From assembly GCA_009869945.1 (NCBI GenBank), contig WIXG01000003.1, positions 434,001 to 498,000 of the forward strand: 64,000 nt of DNA, in the 5' to 3' direction. Shown here in pieces: positions 51,901 to 62,313 of the stretch. The position numbers were made by a program, and so were the translations under genes. The number at the start of each line of letters is the position of its first letter. Within the stretch, counting starts at the first letter, position 1. Below the pieces are notes generated by a model. The model was given only the letters and a program-made list of their open reading frames with translations. It did no database searches and was not told the DNA's origin. Origin of the DNA: Mesaphorura yosii. Lineage: Eukaryota; Arthropoda; Collembola; Poduromorpha; Tullbergiidae.

Positions 51901-54900
51901 CGTCAGGCTACAGTCAGCCAGCTCAGCAATCCTATTCTCCACCACCACAACAATCAGGCGGCTATGGAGCTCCTCAGCAGCAGCAGGAAGCTGTGATTCA
52001 CAAGCACGTCTGGGTCCACGTTGCCCCACCAGAGCAGCAAGAGCCACGTCAATACCGTCCACAGCAGCCACAACCACCACCAGAGAAGCACTACAAGATT
52101 CTATTCATCAAGGCGCCAGAACCACCAGCACCCGAGCCACAGGACATCCCGCAACTGCCACCACAACCCGAGCAGAAGACACTCGTCTATGTTTTGGTCA
52201 AGAAACCAGAGCCCGGCCCACAAATCGTCATTCCAACACAAGCACCTACGAAGGCATCGAAACCCGAAGTGTACTTTATCCGCTACAAGAGCCAGCAGCC
52301 TTCATCGGGATATGGCCAGCCGGGACCCGGCCCAGCTCCTCAGCCACAGCAGGCGCCATCGAGTGGCTATGGCGCTCCATCGAGCGGCGGTGGTGGTGGT
52401 GGTGGCTCTTCTGGTGGCTACTCAGGGTAAAAATCGGCCCTAAGCTAGTAAAACCCGAGCCAATGCACTGAACACGAACAACGAGCGAACGTTGACCAAC
52501 ATTTTTTCTACAACTACAACAATGTATTACGTATTACGTAATAACAGCATCATTACGAGATTACGACTACGCGACTGCGACGAAATACAGAAAGACCGTC
52601 TCATCTTCTTCACCCAAGCAAGCCAAACATGTGTGTAGGACATTAACAACGCCACCGCCATTAAAACCCATGATTATTATTTAATGTGCGCATTCATTAT
52701 TCATTCTCGTAACTTTTGTATTGTTCCTTTACTTTTACGTTATGTTACGATAGTTAAACGCACGCGGCACACTTCCTCTCCGCCTGCCTGTATTACATTG
52801 TCTCTTATCTTGTCTGTCTGCATTAAGTAATTCTAGATCACTTCATCTTCACTTTCACTTTGCTTGCTCGTCTGCCTACTGTCCCACGCTGGCTTAAGCT
52901 AAAGCAAGCAGAAGCATTTAACAGTGCTCACACTTTGCTTGCATTGTCCGATGATCAGAATGACCGACAGACGATTTAGAAGACTAAAGTCACACCTCAG
53001 CGAGCAAAAAACACCGTCGCATCTTTGTCATTATCATTACCGTGTAATCTTTCGTTATATCTTGTTTGTGTAATTTGTGTAATTGCGATTGCCATTAAAT
53101 TAAAATAAATTCCAAATTGTACCATTTTATGTTTATGAAAATGAATAAAAACCAACAGCCAAAGCCAAGCTGAGCCAAGATTCAACCAAAAACGAAAGTG
53201 AGTCCTTTCTAAATCGTATGTATGCGTAATTATGCGAATGTGACTTAAACCAATTGTATAACATTCGACACTCTTCGACTCTTCCACGACTCAACAGTCA
53301 ACAGACTCGAGTTTGCCATTTGCCTCATCACCAGCGTAATTTTTAATTTGTAATTAGACACGAGCGAGAGCGAGAACTTACATGTAATGATTCCCTGTGC
53401 GTCTCTCGCGCAGCCAAACCGCTCCTCTTCGCTCCGCCACAGTTCACAGAGCAGGGCGGCTAATGTTTGATCACAACCAACCACAACTTCGCCCGCCACG
53501 TCACCAGGCTCCGACATTAGGCGTCCTCCACACGATGCGGAGACTCGGTACTCGTCAGAGTGCGAGCAACGCTTCAAGCCTGGGCCCATGTGGCGTTTCC
53601 AGTGCAAAAGTTGGCCCATGCAACGCGAGTACTCACATAGCTCGACGAGACAGCTGAGAATATGGAGTTCGGCTGCGGGCCCAGCTGCAATCTGCCACGG
53701 TCACGAAAATTGAGCCGCTTGACGCTAAACTAGCCATGGTCGTTTATGGCAAAAGGTCACGGCTTACTTCTAGCAGGTCCAGCACGTGAAAAATGCCTTC
53801 GTACGCCACAAACATTTCGAGCGAGGCAAGTGAGTCCACTATGCTCCTCCAGGCGCATTCAGCGATTGCGATCTGCAGTCTGCGCCAAACAAATCGACAA
53901 GTGCGAAAAAGTATAACCTTTGTTAAGGAAGTGCATAAAATATCAAATTACATGGGATTCAAGTGGCGTCTGTGTGCGGGTTCGTAAATCATCTGGTACA
54001 TCAGCAGGGTCAGAACCTTCACTCCATTCTCCTGGAGGAAAGTATCCCTTTGTCGCTGATCGTAGCTGCATAGGGCTGCGCAACACACGAGACAGCTGCA
54101 GAGGCTCAGTTCGTCCGCGAGAGGCAACTCCTTGCTCGTGAGCTGGGTCAGGACACCTTCAGGCAATACAAACCCGAAGTTAGGAGTTAAAGGTACACTT
54201 TGCGATTGTGACTCCGATCCAGGGATTCCTTTCGCCTCTCGCCCACCTGTCAAAATGGTCGTAGCTCCATGTTGCACAAAGTACTTGATCACTTGCTCTT
54301 GCACTGGCACCCCAATTGGCATTGGCCCTTGGTCTTCGTGTGGGTGCTGGTTTTCGTTGGTGTGAGTTAGCAACAGTCGAATAATGTCCAGTAATATTGT
54401 GAGGACAGGCAATTCCGGGCGTCCGTACTCGCAGTAGATTTTCAACACTTTCAGCACACTATATCAAGAACAGGACGGTATCATATATCTTTTAGTAAGT
54501 TCCGACCTCATAATTTCTGCAACAGACGAGATTCTAAACGACTTTCAAAGAATAGCAAATAGCAAGCCAAAAGGTTTTATCAATTTCACCTGTTTACTTT
54601 AGGTGCTTGCTACCTACTCAGCTCTTAGCTGTAGTTTTACCAAACTGATATTAATTTACTTACGGTTGAACTCCTTCTTCGTCCAGCAGCAGGAGTGGAT
54701 ACTTCTTCGTCAAAGAACTTAGTGCTTCCCAGGCGCAAGTAACAACCCGTTGCAGGCTCACGTTGTCATCTTGAAAATGGTCAAGAAACGGGCAGGGGCC
54801 GATGATGATTCGTATGAAAACACTGACAAGTTCGTATTTGGTGGCAATCTAGAAAAGTTCACCAAATCATTTCACTGGCCAATGCACCCGTTGTCTTCCC

Positions 54901-56956
54901 ATTGTGGTGAGGGCTTACTTCCTCCGACTTGGCATCCGACTCCAGCACAATTTGCAGAATGCACAGCAAAATCTCAAGCAATTCCAAATCTTCGAGTGAC
55001 GAGTCGAGGACGATTGGAATGTCTTCTTGACCGAGGACATTGTTCGCCACGATGCCGGCAATCACTGTACAAAATGGAGATCATTGTCAAGCGTTGGACA
55101 CAGCGTAAGCCAACCACGATGCGATGCAGAATTACCAAACGCGTGCCGTCCAAAATGTTGGCCAAGGACTGGGATATTCTTTGTGAGCAGATAAATGGCG
55201 AATGCGACATCAGTTCTCAGGTTGCACAGCTGCTTCGACGTTGTGTGTCGCATTCGCTGCAGGAATCGGAACAGCAGGACTCTGCAGGACAGCGAACCAA
55301 TTAATTAAGCCTTACATAGTGCCCAGTGCCATATGCGGATTTGGAATTGTGACTTACTCGAACGCCTGAACGCTGCACGGCTCCAGAGCCTTGACCTCGT
55401 TCACCGTTTCACCGTTCGTCGACTTCACAAGCAGGCTGAAGATGAATTCTACGGTTCTGCACAAAACCTGGCAATTGGGGTCGTGCTGCTTCAAGTGCAA
55501 GAGCATCGGCTCAACGATAGGGAACGTCAGCACAAGTGCGCCTTAAATAATAAATCGTCTATCTCCATCATTAATTCAAAATTCTTGGGCACTTTTCGGG
55601 TTGCAACTGACACACGTTTTTTTTTCAATTTCATGAGATAATGAGGTCTTACGAATTTTATGTGAAGAATCCACCACTTTTGTCAGTATCCCAATTATGT
55701 TTACATAAAATGGAGATCGCGCATCAGCGCCAGTGTCTCCGTAAGCATCTGTGGACATTGTGGAGTCCGAAGCTACGGAATCGGTGTCACCGTCTGCGAA
55801 GGTTTGAGTTTCCATGATGTGCTGAATCAGTCTTTGGGCAAGTTCGCTATTTTCGAGGCATTCGGTGAATAAATGCGGGTCCAGCATCGTGTCGGTGATG
55901 ACTTCACCTCCCCCAAAGTCGTCGAGGTTATCCGCACCACTGCCTCCGCGTTCCCGAGCCGGGCACTTTCTATTTCCACGGCCTTCAATTTCACATTCAC
56001 CATCAGCGTATATTTCCAGAAGATGTTCTAGAAGCTGCACAATTTCAGCAACAAACCGTAGGCCCTCAGAATCCGATATGGTGACCGGTGTTGTTATCAG
56101 GAATCCTAAAGAGATCCCTTGTTAAAAAGTTCTGCCGTCAAAATACCGGAATCATACCAAAATGGTCGAGAACAATCGCAATTCCATCCATGTACGCCAA
56201 ATGCCTTAATTTCTGGACTCTAAAGCCCATTCGGAATTGTGCCAATGCTTTCTGGGCGATTTCTCTCATAAATTCTTGACCCGAACCATTCGCGCACAAG
56301 AGCAGCACGTTCTTAAGCGTATTTGCGTCCTGCACGTGGACTCCACGCGGGGACTTGAGCTGATAAAAGTTGAAGAGCTGATTGACGCGTGCTTCGAGAC
56401 ACGGCCGGTCAGCATCTGCCTTGGCGTTGGCACTCACGGCATTCGCCAGGAGACTGTACACTCGCTCAATGCAGTACGTCGAGTTCCACATTGGGTCAGG
56501 GATTTCCGCACATAGAAATTCAAACTCGTCCGGCGAGATAGAAACTGCTGCCGTTGCAAGTTTGTAGCAATCAGGGTCAATGAGGCACAGATTCGGCTTT
56601 TGGCTCATTTTCTTAGGAAGGGCTTCTGATTCTTGTGCCTTAGACTCGAGGGGGCTTGGCGGTGGCGGTAGAGGCTTACGTGATCGCTCACGGACATAAC
56701 TGAATTTTGGGTCGGTTCGGAAACTTCTCGGCGTGCTGTTCGGCCAGACTTCAACCTGCTGGCAAAGTGTTCCTGTGGTCGGTGGTGTGGACGAGGCCAC
56801 ATGGCAATTCTGGAGGTTGGGATTTTGGCACGTGTGAGAACGTTGGTCCACATCGCGGGAACCGCAGCATGACCACTGCCCTGTTCCGATTTCAGAGCAG
56901 AACCAAGGGTTTTGTGTGTTGTGTTGATAACAGAGCAATGACGCTGATGCCTCCAT
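45956..56956 (-). CDS. CFAP69: CFAP69 (cilia- and flagella-associated protein 69)
   Basis: Helical-repeat (ARM-like) axonemal protein; the vertebrate ortholog is needed for sperm flagellum assembly. Exons (-): start-56158, 56105-55653, 55541-55358, 55281-55136, 55064-54919, 54848-54664, 54458-53952, 53879-53768, 53691-53382, then a 5.9-kb intron, 47481-47255, 47194-46991, 46639-45956. The frame stays open across all joins: 1202 residues from Met 56608, or 1318 from Met 56956. Matches to vertebrate CFAP69 run in order: RQRDTFLQENGVKVL, AYEGIFHVLDLLE, LAALLCELWRSEEERFGCAR, PLTSEF, LDLISSVRPKIYLLVKKI, FLDLKRGETWLEMIQEL and HERELYNLLQQCHFQNHLL. The last three lie beyond the giant intron, which is why I join both blocks into one gene. 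An acidic insert occurs around 55.9 kb. The N-terminal extension is uncertain. Confidence 0.85.
51441..52430 (+). CDS. Tweedle-type (DUF243) cuticular protein
   Basis: Secreted structural protein of the arthropod cuticle. Two exons, 51441-51458 and 51534-52430. Exon 1 encodes just MRVLIL, and the 75-nt intron interrupts the signal peptide (MRVLIL / VLLGAVAQLTSAQ), a hallmark of arthropod cuticle genes; the mature chain starts near QYGAPSP. About 305 residues. Residues about 45-150 are five imperfect repeats of about 20 residues around SSGYSQPAQQSYSAPAPQP. The DUF243 core follows with its four blocks: HKHVWVHVAPPE, EKHYKILFIKAPEPP, EQKTLVYVLVKKPEPG and KPEVYFIRYKSQ. A Gly/Ser-rich end (SSGGGGGGGSSGGYSG) closes it. 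The Lys-containing strands are thought to cross-link or bind chitin in this family. It lies entirely inside a CFAP69 intron, on the other strand. Confidence 0.93.
   Translation: MRVLILVSQSLKFRSHSRIRCRLSTAITFLQVLLGAVAQLTSAQYGAPSPPSTLYGTPSNAYRNPAPAQAPRPQPSSGYSQPAQQSYSAPAPQPSQSYGQPSQQSYSAPAPQPSSGYSQPAQQSYSAPAPAPQPSSSYGQPAQQSYSAPAPQPSSGYSQPAQQSYSPPPQQSGGYGAPQQQQEAVIHKHVWVHVAPPEQQEPRQYRPQQPQPPPEKHYKILFIKAPEPPAPEPQDIPQLPPQPEQKTLVYVLVKKPEPGPQIVIPTQAPTKASKPEVYFIRYKSQQPSSGYGQPGPGPAPQPQQAPSSGYGAPSSGGGGGGGSSGGYSG
51653..51960 (+). repeat. Coding tandem repeat, about 60-nt units, in the cuticle gene
   Basis: Five imperfect units encoding variants of PQPSSGYSQPAQQSYSAPA, alternating SGYSQPAQ with SYGQPSQ/SYGQPAQ. 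The repeat gives long stop-free shadows in other frames. Confidence 0.85.
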
Positions 56957-57749
56957 GCAATGGACTCAAATTCGCAACCAATATCAGCGCCAATGTCGAA
57001 ATTGCACAAGAATTTTTGTGTTCAACACGCGTAAATTCAAGTTCAACGTACTTTTGGCATTGCATTGCAATGATCACCCTTATCAAGGTTTGCAGGATTT
57101 ATCATGGATTTATTGCATCTTTCTATGGATACTTTGAGTCTGATACAGCTCGATTCGCCTACGAAACTTTGTGAGTCCAATCAAAGTTTTTTGACGAAAT
57201 TGTAATACAATTACATTGCATTACAAATTGTAATAAACAATTTACTGGCGTTCATTAACTTTGAGTCCAATATTAACTTTTCTTTTTTTACTTTTATATT
57301 AACGTCCGCAAAGCTCACTCGCTGTGACCGGAACTCATTCAGAGCAGAGATTCCTTTCCAATGTGAAATCCAGTCCATACGCTACGGTGGAATTGTGTCT
57401 GGGCATAAATTAGCTAATTATCTATCGTATGGGGTCATGTTATGTCTAAAATGCTGGGATTAGATCTGGTTTTCGACCGTTCACTTCATTCTGCATGGAT
57501 CTGCGCAATGAGTGTACTAAAATGAAGTCATGAAGCCAACAAATCAAGGTGAACCGGTTCAGGTTGGACGTCGCTACTCGTAAATTCGTTTCACAAATTG
57601 CTGCTGCAGCGGCTATTTAAGGGAAGATTTACAAAGATTTAGATTGTGTTGCGAATCGAATGTACCTCAGCTACAGCAGTGATTGTAGGACATCGGACTT
57701 CTTGAGCTGGTGCTCATTAATTTGAGTCGACTCACGAAGCAGTCGTACA
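56957..57749. promoter_or_regulatory. Divergent region CFAP69 / subtilisin, with a TATA-like box
   Basis: Separates divergent starts. GGCTATTTAAGG at about 57611-57622 resembles a TATA box roughly 130 nt upstream of the subtilisin ATG, fitting an inducible secreted enzyme. The remainder is AT-rich and featureless. Confidence 0.4.
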
Positions 57750-59246
57750 ATGGCTTCATCCACTCTCTTTCTCGTCGCATTTGCGGCGACGATCACGTTC
57801 GTATCCCAGCACTCCAGTGCACAAGTGATCAATCCGAGTCTGGAGGCGAGCATCACCGCAAAGGGATCAGCAAATGTTATCGTCACATTTCGAGCCGGAA
57901 CTGCTGACGTGCTCAGCCCACTCATCAACGCAGTTTTCCCAAACCGCGAAGCCAGACTCCTTGCCGTGACCTCTGCACTCATCCAGAATGCAGCCAGAAT
58001 ACAAACTAGCGCTCTGCAACTCCTCGCGAGCCTCCTGCCCACAAGTCAGTACACGAGTCTGTGGATCACAAACGAGATTGCTGTCAAGGGCGTGACAAGG
58101 AGCCTGCTGTCCAGTCTGACTGGCATCGCAGATATATCGCAAATCATAGAAGACGTGCGGGTGACACTTCCGATTGACTTCATCGAAGTCCGTCCGGGAC
58201 CACGACCTAATGAGCGGTCTCCACAGCCCGTGTGGAGTGTGCAAGATGTTGAAGCACCGCAGTCTTGGAGGCAAGGTGCCACAGGCGCAGGAATTGTCAT
58301 CGGGAATATTGACACTGGTGCACGCTACACTCACGAAGCCCTTCGACCAAGTTACAGAGGGTTTTATGGCTGGTACGACCCGTATAAAAAGACTGCGCTG
58401 CCCTCTGACGAAGAAGGGCACGGAACGCATACGATTGGAACCCACTCTGGTCAATTCGGCATCGGAGTGGCACCTGGCTCCAAGTGGATTGCGTGTAAAG
58501 GCTGCTCGGATGAAAATTGTACGCTCAGTGGGCTCCTTGAATGTGGACAGTTCATGTTGTGTCCACACTTGCCGGATGGTTCGCTGCGAATGTGCGGACT
58601 GGCTCCGCATGTCGTCAGCTGCAGTTGGGGCGGGGACGGAGGTCTGGACTTTTACGATGGTGTACTGCAAGCATGGACGGCGGCAGGCATTATTCCAATT
58701 TTCTCCATCGGCAACAACGGACCAGATTGTGGCAGCGCGACGGCACCCGGTGACTCACCGCAAGCGATTGGAGTTGGTGCTACAGACAAATCGAATGAGT
58801 TGCCCGAATTCAGCAGTTCTGGGCCGACAGTCGTGCGAGAGCGCGTTAAGCCAGACGTCGTGGCTCCAGGAAGGGGAATTCTGTCTGCATGGTCCTCATC
58901 AGACACTTCTTACCAGTATCTCACCGGGACGAGCATGGCCTGCCCGAATGTGGCTGGCGTGGTCGCAATTCTCCTGAGTTCCGTCCCCAGGAACGGGAAC
59001 TCGCCGACTTTTGATCAGATCAAGCAGTACCTGCAAGAGGAAGCGGGCAGGAATCTTACTCTGTCGGCCGATCGTGAGGACTGCGGCGGAAGAAGCAATA
59101 GCAACGGTGTCTTCCCCAATAATGCGGTCGGGTATGGAAAGGTGAACGCGTTCCGTTCGATGAGCGCAGTCAGGCAAGCGAACGGAAACTCCGGCGGTGG
59201 CGTCAGGGTGGGGCTTGGCCCGATTAATTTCTCAATAAGAAAATGA
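57750..59246 (+). CDS. Secreted subtilisin-like serine protease (bacillopeptidase F-like, S8)
   Basis: Extracellular endopeptidase, 498 residues in one intronless frame. Signal peptide about 1-24 (cleavage near HSSAQ), an I9-type propeptide to about 155, then the S8 domain. Catalytic residues are intact: Asp188 in IGNIDTGARYTHEAL, His224 in GHGTHTIGTHSG, oxyanion Asn322 in SIGNNGPDCG and Ser395 in LTGTSMACPNVAG. WSVQDVEAPQSWRQGATGAG and the Cys-containing loop WIACKGCSDENCTLSGLLEC resemble bacterial bacillopeptidase F more than the furin/PC or TPP2 types expected in animals. The chain ends soon after the domain (no C-terminal repeats). Horizontal acquisition is possible: intronless, bacterial-type domain, but GC content and signals look local, so any transfer is old. 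AATAAA lies about 35 nt past the stop. Confidence 0.93.
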   Translation: MASSTLFLVAFAATITFVSQHSSAQVINPSLEASITAKGSANVIVTFRAGTADVLSPLINAVFPNREARLLAVTSALIQNAARIQTSALQLLASLLPTSQYTSLWITNEIAVKGVTRSLLSSLTGIADISQIIEDVRVTLPIDFIEVRPGPRPNERSPQPVWSVQDVEAPQSWRQGATGAGIVIGNIDTGARYTHEALRPSYRGFYGWYDPYKKTALPSDEEGHGTHTIGTHSGQFGIGVAPGSKWIACKGCSDENCTLSGLLECGQFMLCPHLPDGSLRMCGLAPHVVSCSWGGDGGLDFYDGVLQAWTAAGIIPIFSIGNNGPDCGSATAPGDSPQAIGVGATDKSNELPEFSSSGPTVVRERVKPDVVAPGRGILSAWSSSDTSYQYLTGTSMACPNVAGVVAILLSSVPRNGNSPTFDQIKQYLQEEAGRNLTLSADREDCGGRSNSNGVFPNNAVGYGKVNAFRSMSAVRQANGNSGGGVRVGLGPINFSIRK

Positions 59247-59282
59247 AAACGTGCACAGCTCACGTGTGCTGAACACTGATTG

Positions 59283-59288
59283 AATAAA
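59283..59288 (+). terminator. Poly(A) signal of the subtilisin gene
   Basis: AATAAA about 35 nt past the stop codon. Confidence 0.6.
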
Positions 59289-59530
59289 ATGTTTAGTACT
59301 GATTTGCAAGTTCGTTAACAGAGAATCGTAAATCTTGTTTCATAGCCCATTCAGCGCTGCTTCCGGGAGAAGTTTCCCCGGGTAGCTGGGTCCTGAAAGT
59401 TCAAATGCCGATAAACAAAATTGAAATGCAGACGATAAGCGATTAGTTGAGATTTCACAGTTTCATAAGAAATCGAACCCACACAAAATTGAATTAGAAG
59501 GTTTCTGGCGTTTCAACTCGAGGCGAGATC

Positions 59531-62068
59531 ATGTTTGATGACTTGACTGCCAGCATCCTTAACAGATTTGTCGGTGATTTCCTGAACATCTCGCACTTGG
59601 ATCTATCAATTTGGCAAGGTAAACTTTGACTTTGCTTCATTGCTAATTGCTGTGCTGGGTGCGACGATTCCAAGTCGTTTTTCGCTTTCGTTGTGCAGGG
59701 GATATTCTTCTTGAAGATGTCGAGATTCGACCAACTGCTCTTCACAAATTCAAGCTTCCATTCAAGGTGGTGGCTGGAAACGTGGGTATGTCAACATTCA
59801 CTTCAACAATCTCGAACATCACTTTCGTCAACGTTGAAACTTAGTTGAATCGCCCCATTCCACGCAGGCAAGTTGGAGCTCAAGCTCCCGTGGCAGCATT
59901 TGAAGTCGAAACCCGTCGAGATAATCGCCACTGATTTGCGCCTGGTCGCCGTGCCAGACGGAGCCGTCCCCTACAATGCAGAATCCGACCAGCAAGAGCG
60001 ACTCGCAGTCAAGATGGCGGTGCTTGAACGTTTCGAGGCATGGAGCAAAGCAACCAGTAACAAAGACAAGGCTCCACTGTCTCCAGCAGCATTCAAGGAT
60101 CTTTCGTACAGTGAACAGCTGATTGCAAGTATCCGGCGTAATCTTCGCGTGCGCGTCGAAACGATTCACATACGGTACGAAGAAGAAAATGAACGTACGA
60201 GCACGGGCAAAGGCTGCAGTTTGGGAATGGTGATAGCGTCTGTGCAGTTTCAGACGACAGATAAAGATTGGGTTCCAACTTTTCTGGAGGAAGAAGTGCA
60301 AACAGTTCATAAAGTAAGAAGCCGATAAAAAATGAAATTATTCAACCATAAAAAGTTATGAACGATGAAGTTCGCTCTTCTCTGTCTCACTTCGTCGGTT
60401 TCGATGGTTTGTCAAGGTTGTTGTGGTTCATGAGTCGACTCTTTACGCGAACGTCGGCCCCAATGTATACAACAGTGCCCGGAGTAGGTCAGACGAAGAT
60501 AAGCTGCGAATTCTGAAGGAGTTGGGAAAACTCACGCATACTGTGGACAATGAATTCGAAGTTGGTCGACTTAATTACGGTAAAAGGTTGCCTATCAGTC
60601 ATTTGCGTTAAACTCTTTGAGAAAACACGTACGCAACGTTTTAGTCGTTGGCCCGATTTCCTTCCCGATCCACTTGAAGCTGACCAGATATCCTGGTCAA
60701 TGTGAACCACCTTTCAGCGTTCCGGAGATTGTGGTCGAAATTGCGGTCGGGAAATTTTTTATGGGTAAGAATGCTCATGCAGACAAGTAATTGTTGGTCC
60801 TGATTGGTCTTTAAGTGACCGTCATTTTGTCCAGGCATGTCACATTCTGAATTTCACCCCTTCGTCCGGCTCACACATTCCCTGGAACCAGCTGAGCCTC
60901 CAGTCCGGTGCAGGAATCTCAGGCCAACTGTGGGACAATATAGAAACTATCGTTTATGGTGGAGATACGCCTTCGAATGCGTCAAGCAAGGGAATCATTA
61001 TAGCTGGTCCCACATTAAGGAATATCGGCACATGTTTAAGCAGTACACCGAAGTAAGGAAGAAAGTCACTTTTAATCATGGTTGAGGTTATGAATCAAGT
61101 TCCTTATTCTTTCTGTATCCAGCTGCAACTGCAGCTGTTATCCAGCGAGGAGATTGGCGCAGTCAACGAAGAGAATTTAAAGACATACGAACAGGAATTG
61201 GATCTCGTGAATTTGGTCGTTGCTCACTGCGGGGCCCAGCTGGAGTTTGAACGCGAGCAGAGGCTGGAAAGTGTTCCGGGCACGAGGTGGTTTGATTCAA
61301 TGGTGGAAACCGATGCGAGAGCAGTCCTGGAGAGGCGTGTGCATGAACCGTGGACCGCAGAAGAGAAGAAAACGATCAGGGACACCGTTGCCTTCTGCAG
61401 CAGTGGAGCAGTCCTACATAGACCAGGACTTGAGCGTCCCGTCGGCTACGTTCACCGAAGGATAAGCTTCTTGATGACGGAGTTTGAAATGTTTGTCAAA
61501 GAGGACCGTCAGCAAGATGAAGGCAGAGAACTGAAACTTTACATAGAAAAGTTCGATTTCGGGTGCGCCTAGCCCAAAGATACGTCCATCTTCAGCCCAT
61601 ATTTTAAGAAGAATTTTTTTGTCCAGGGTTGATTTACATCCGAGACCACAAACTGGCTTCAAGTTTGAGTGGAAACTGAAGAGTTTGCATGTAGTCAAGC
61701 TGATGCCTGATAAAGAGAACGAACGTGAGATTCCGATTCTGATACCGCATTACTTACTGAGGAGCACAACTCCTAGGCCAGACTCACCCCTGCACCCACA
61801 AAATGCCTGCGACCTGGTGTTTCAAAAAATGCCATCCGACTCACCGACTGCGGAAAAGGTCCGACTAACAATATCCTCCCTCGAAATGATCAATCACTCA
61901 CGCATCTGGGAGAACTTCCACCGGCTAGCTTCTGAGAAGAAGATTACACTCAAGACCAAAGTCCCAACTGATCCGGTTGGGCGCATGAGGTTCAGAGCGA
62001 TTTCTTGTATCAACTTCCTTATCGTGTATCCTTATCTGATCCTGCATGCCATAGCGAAAGATGAGTGA
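59531..62068 (+). CDS. VPS13-like protein, N-terminal (chorein) region only
   Basis: Resembles the N-terminal lipid-transfer start of VPS13 family proteins, which move lipids at membrane contact sites. Exons: 59531-59618, 59699-59785, 59868-60313, 60417-60579, 60645-60764, 60835-61052, 61123-61562, 61627-62068; open throughout, 667 residues. Visible: start MFDDLTASILNRFVGDFL with LSIWQGDILLEDVEI, KLPFKVVAGNVGKLELKLPW, RVRVETIHIRYEEE, QTTDKDWVPTFLEEE, WWRYAFECV, SWSHIKEYRHMFKQYTE, then FKFEWKLKSLHVVKLMPD. Full VPS13 proteins exceed 3,000 residues; here the frame ends in a hydrophobic tail (INFLIVYPYLILHAIAKDE) and PINK1 begins 250 bp later on the other strand, so no room remains for the rest. 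It may be a short paralog, a gene truncated by rearrangement, or an assembly artefact. Confidence 0.85.
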
Positions 62069-62313
62069 AGAACAAGCCATATTTTATTGCAATTTGTATC
62101 ATTTTATTGACGAATGCGAGAACGAAAAAATCAAAATCGAATCGACCGAATGCGCTACGAATACGAGTTTATGAGGAGCACGTCACGTCTTTGCCTAATT
62201 GCCTACCTTGGCTAATCGGCCAATTTATGATGCGACAAAATATGTGTGCCACGTGCATTTTATACAGGCTAATAATAACAGTAGAAAGAAAATAGATTGT
62301 CCAATCCTTTACA

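Larger units (their letters stand above)
47482..53381 (-). other. 5.9-kb CFAP69 intron hosting a cuticular protein gene
   Basis: Donor ACAT/GTAAGT at 53381 and acceptor CCCGTAG at 47482 (minus strand). Joining across it restores the CFAP69 order (GIIT then SLDNPLTSEF) in frame. Outside the nested cuticle gene it holds about 4 kb upstream and 0.9 kb downstream of that gene with no further family hit; these flanks probably include the nested gene's promoter and 3' UTR. Confidence 0.8.

Noticed and set aside
51500-52471. Long alternative frames (323 and 173 codons) over the cuticle gene
   Set aside because: Shadows of the repetitive Gln/Pro/Ser coding sequence in other frames; the DUF243 frame is clearly the real one.
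53382-56608. LYST/BEACH or other large ARM protein
   Set aside because: Motif order (AYEGIFHVLDLLE, ELWRSEEERFG and so on) fits CFAP69 and no BEACH or WD40 parts follow.
58174-58977. 267-codon frames on both strands over the subtilisin
   Set aside because: Shadow frames of a GC-rich intronless gene; the S8 frame has all catalytic motifs.
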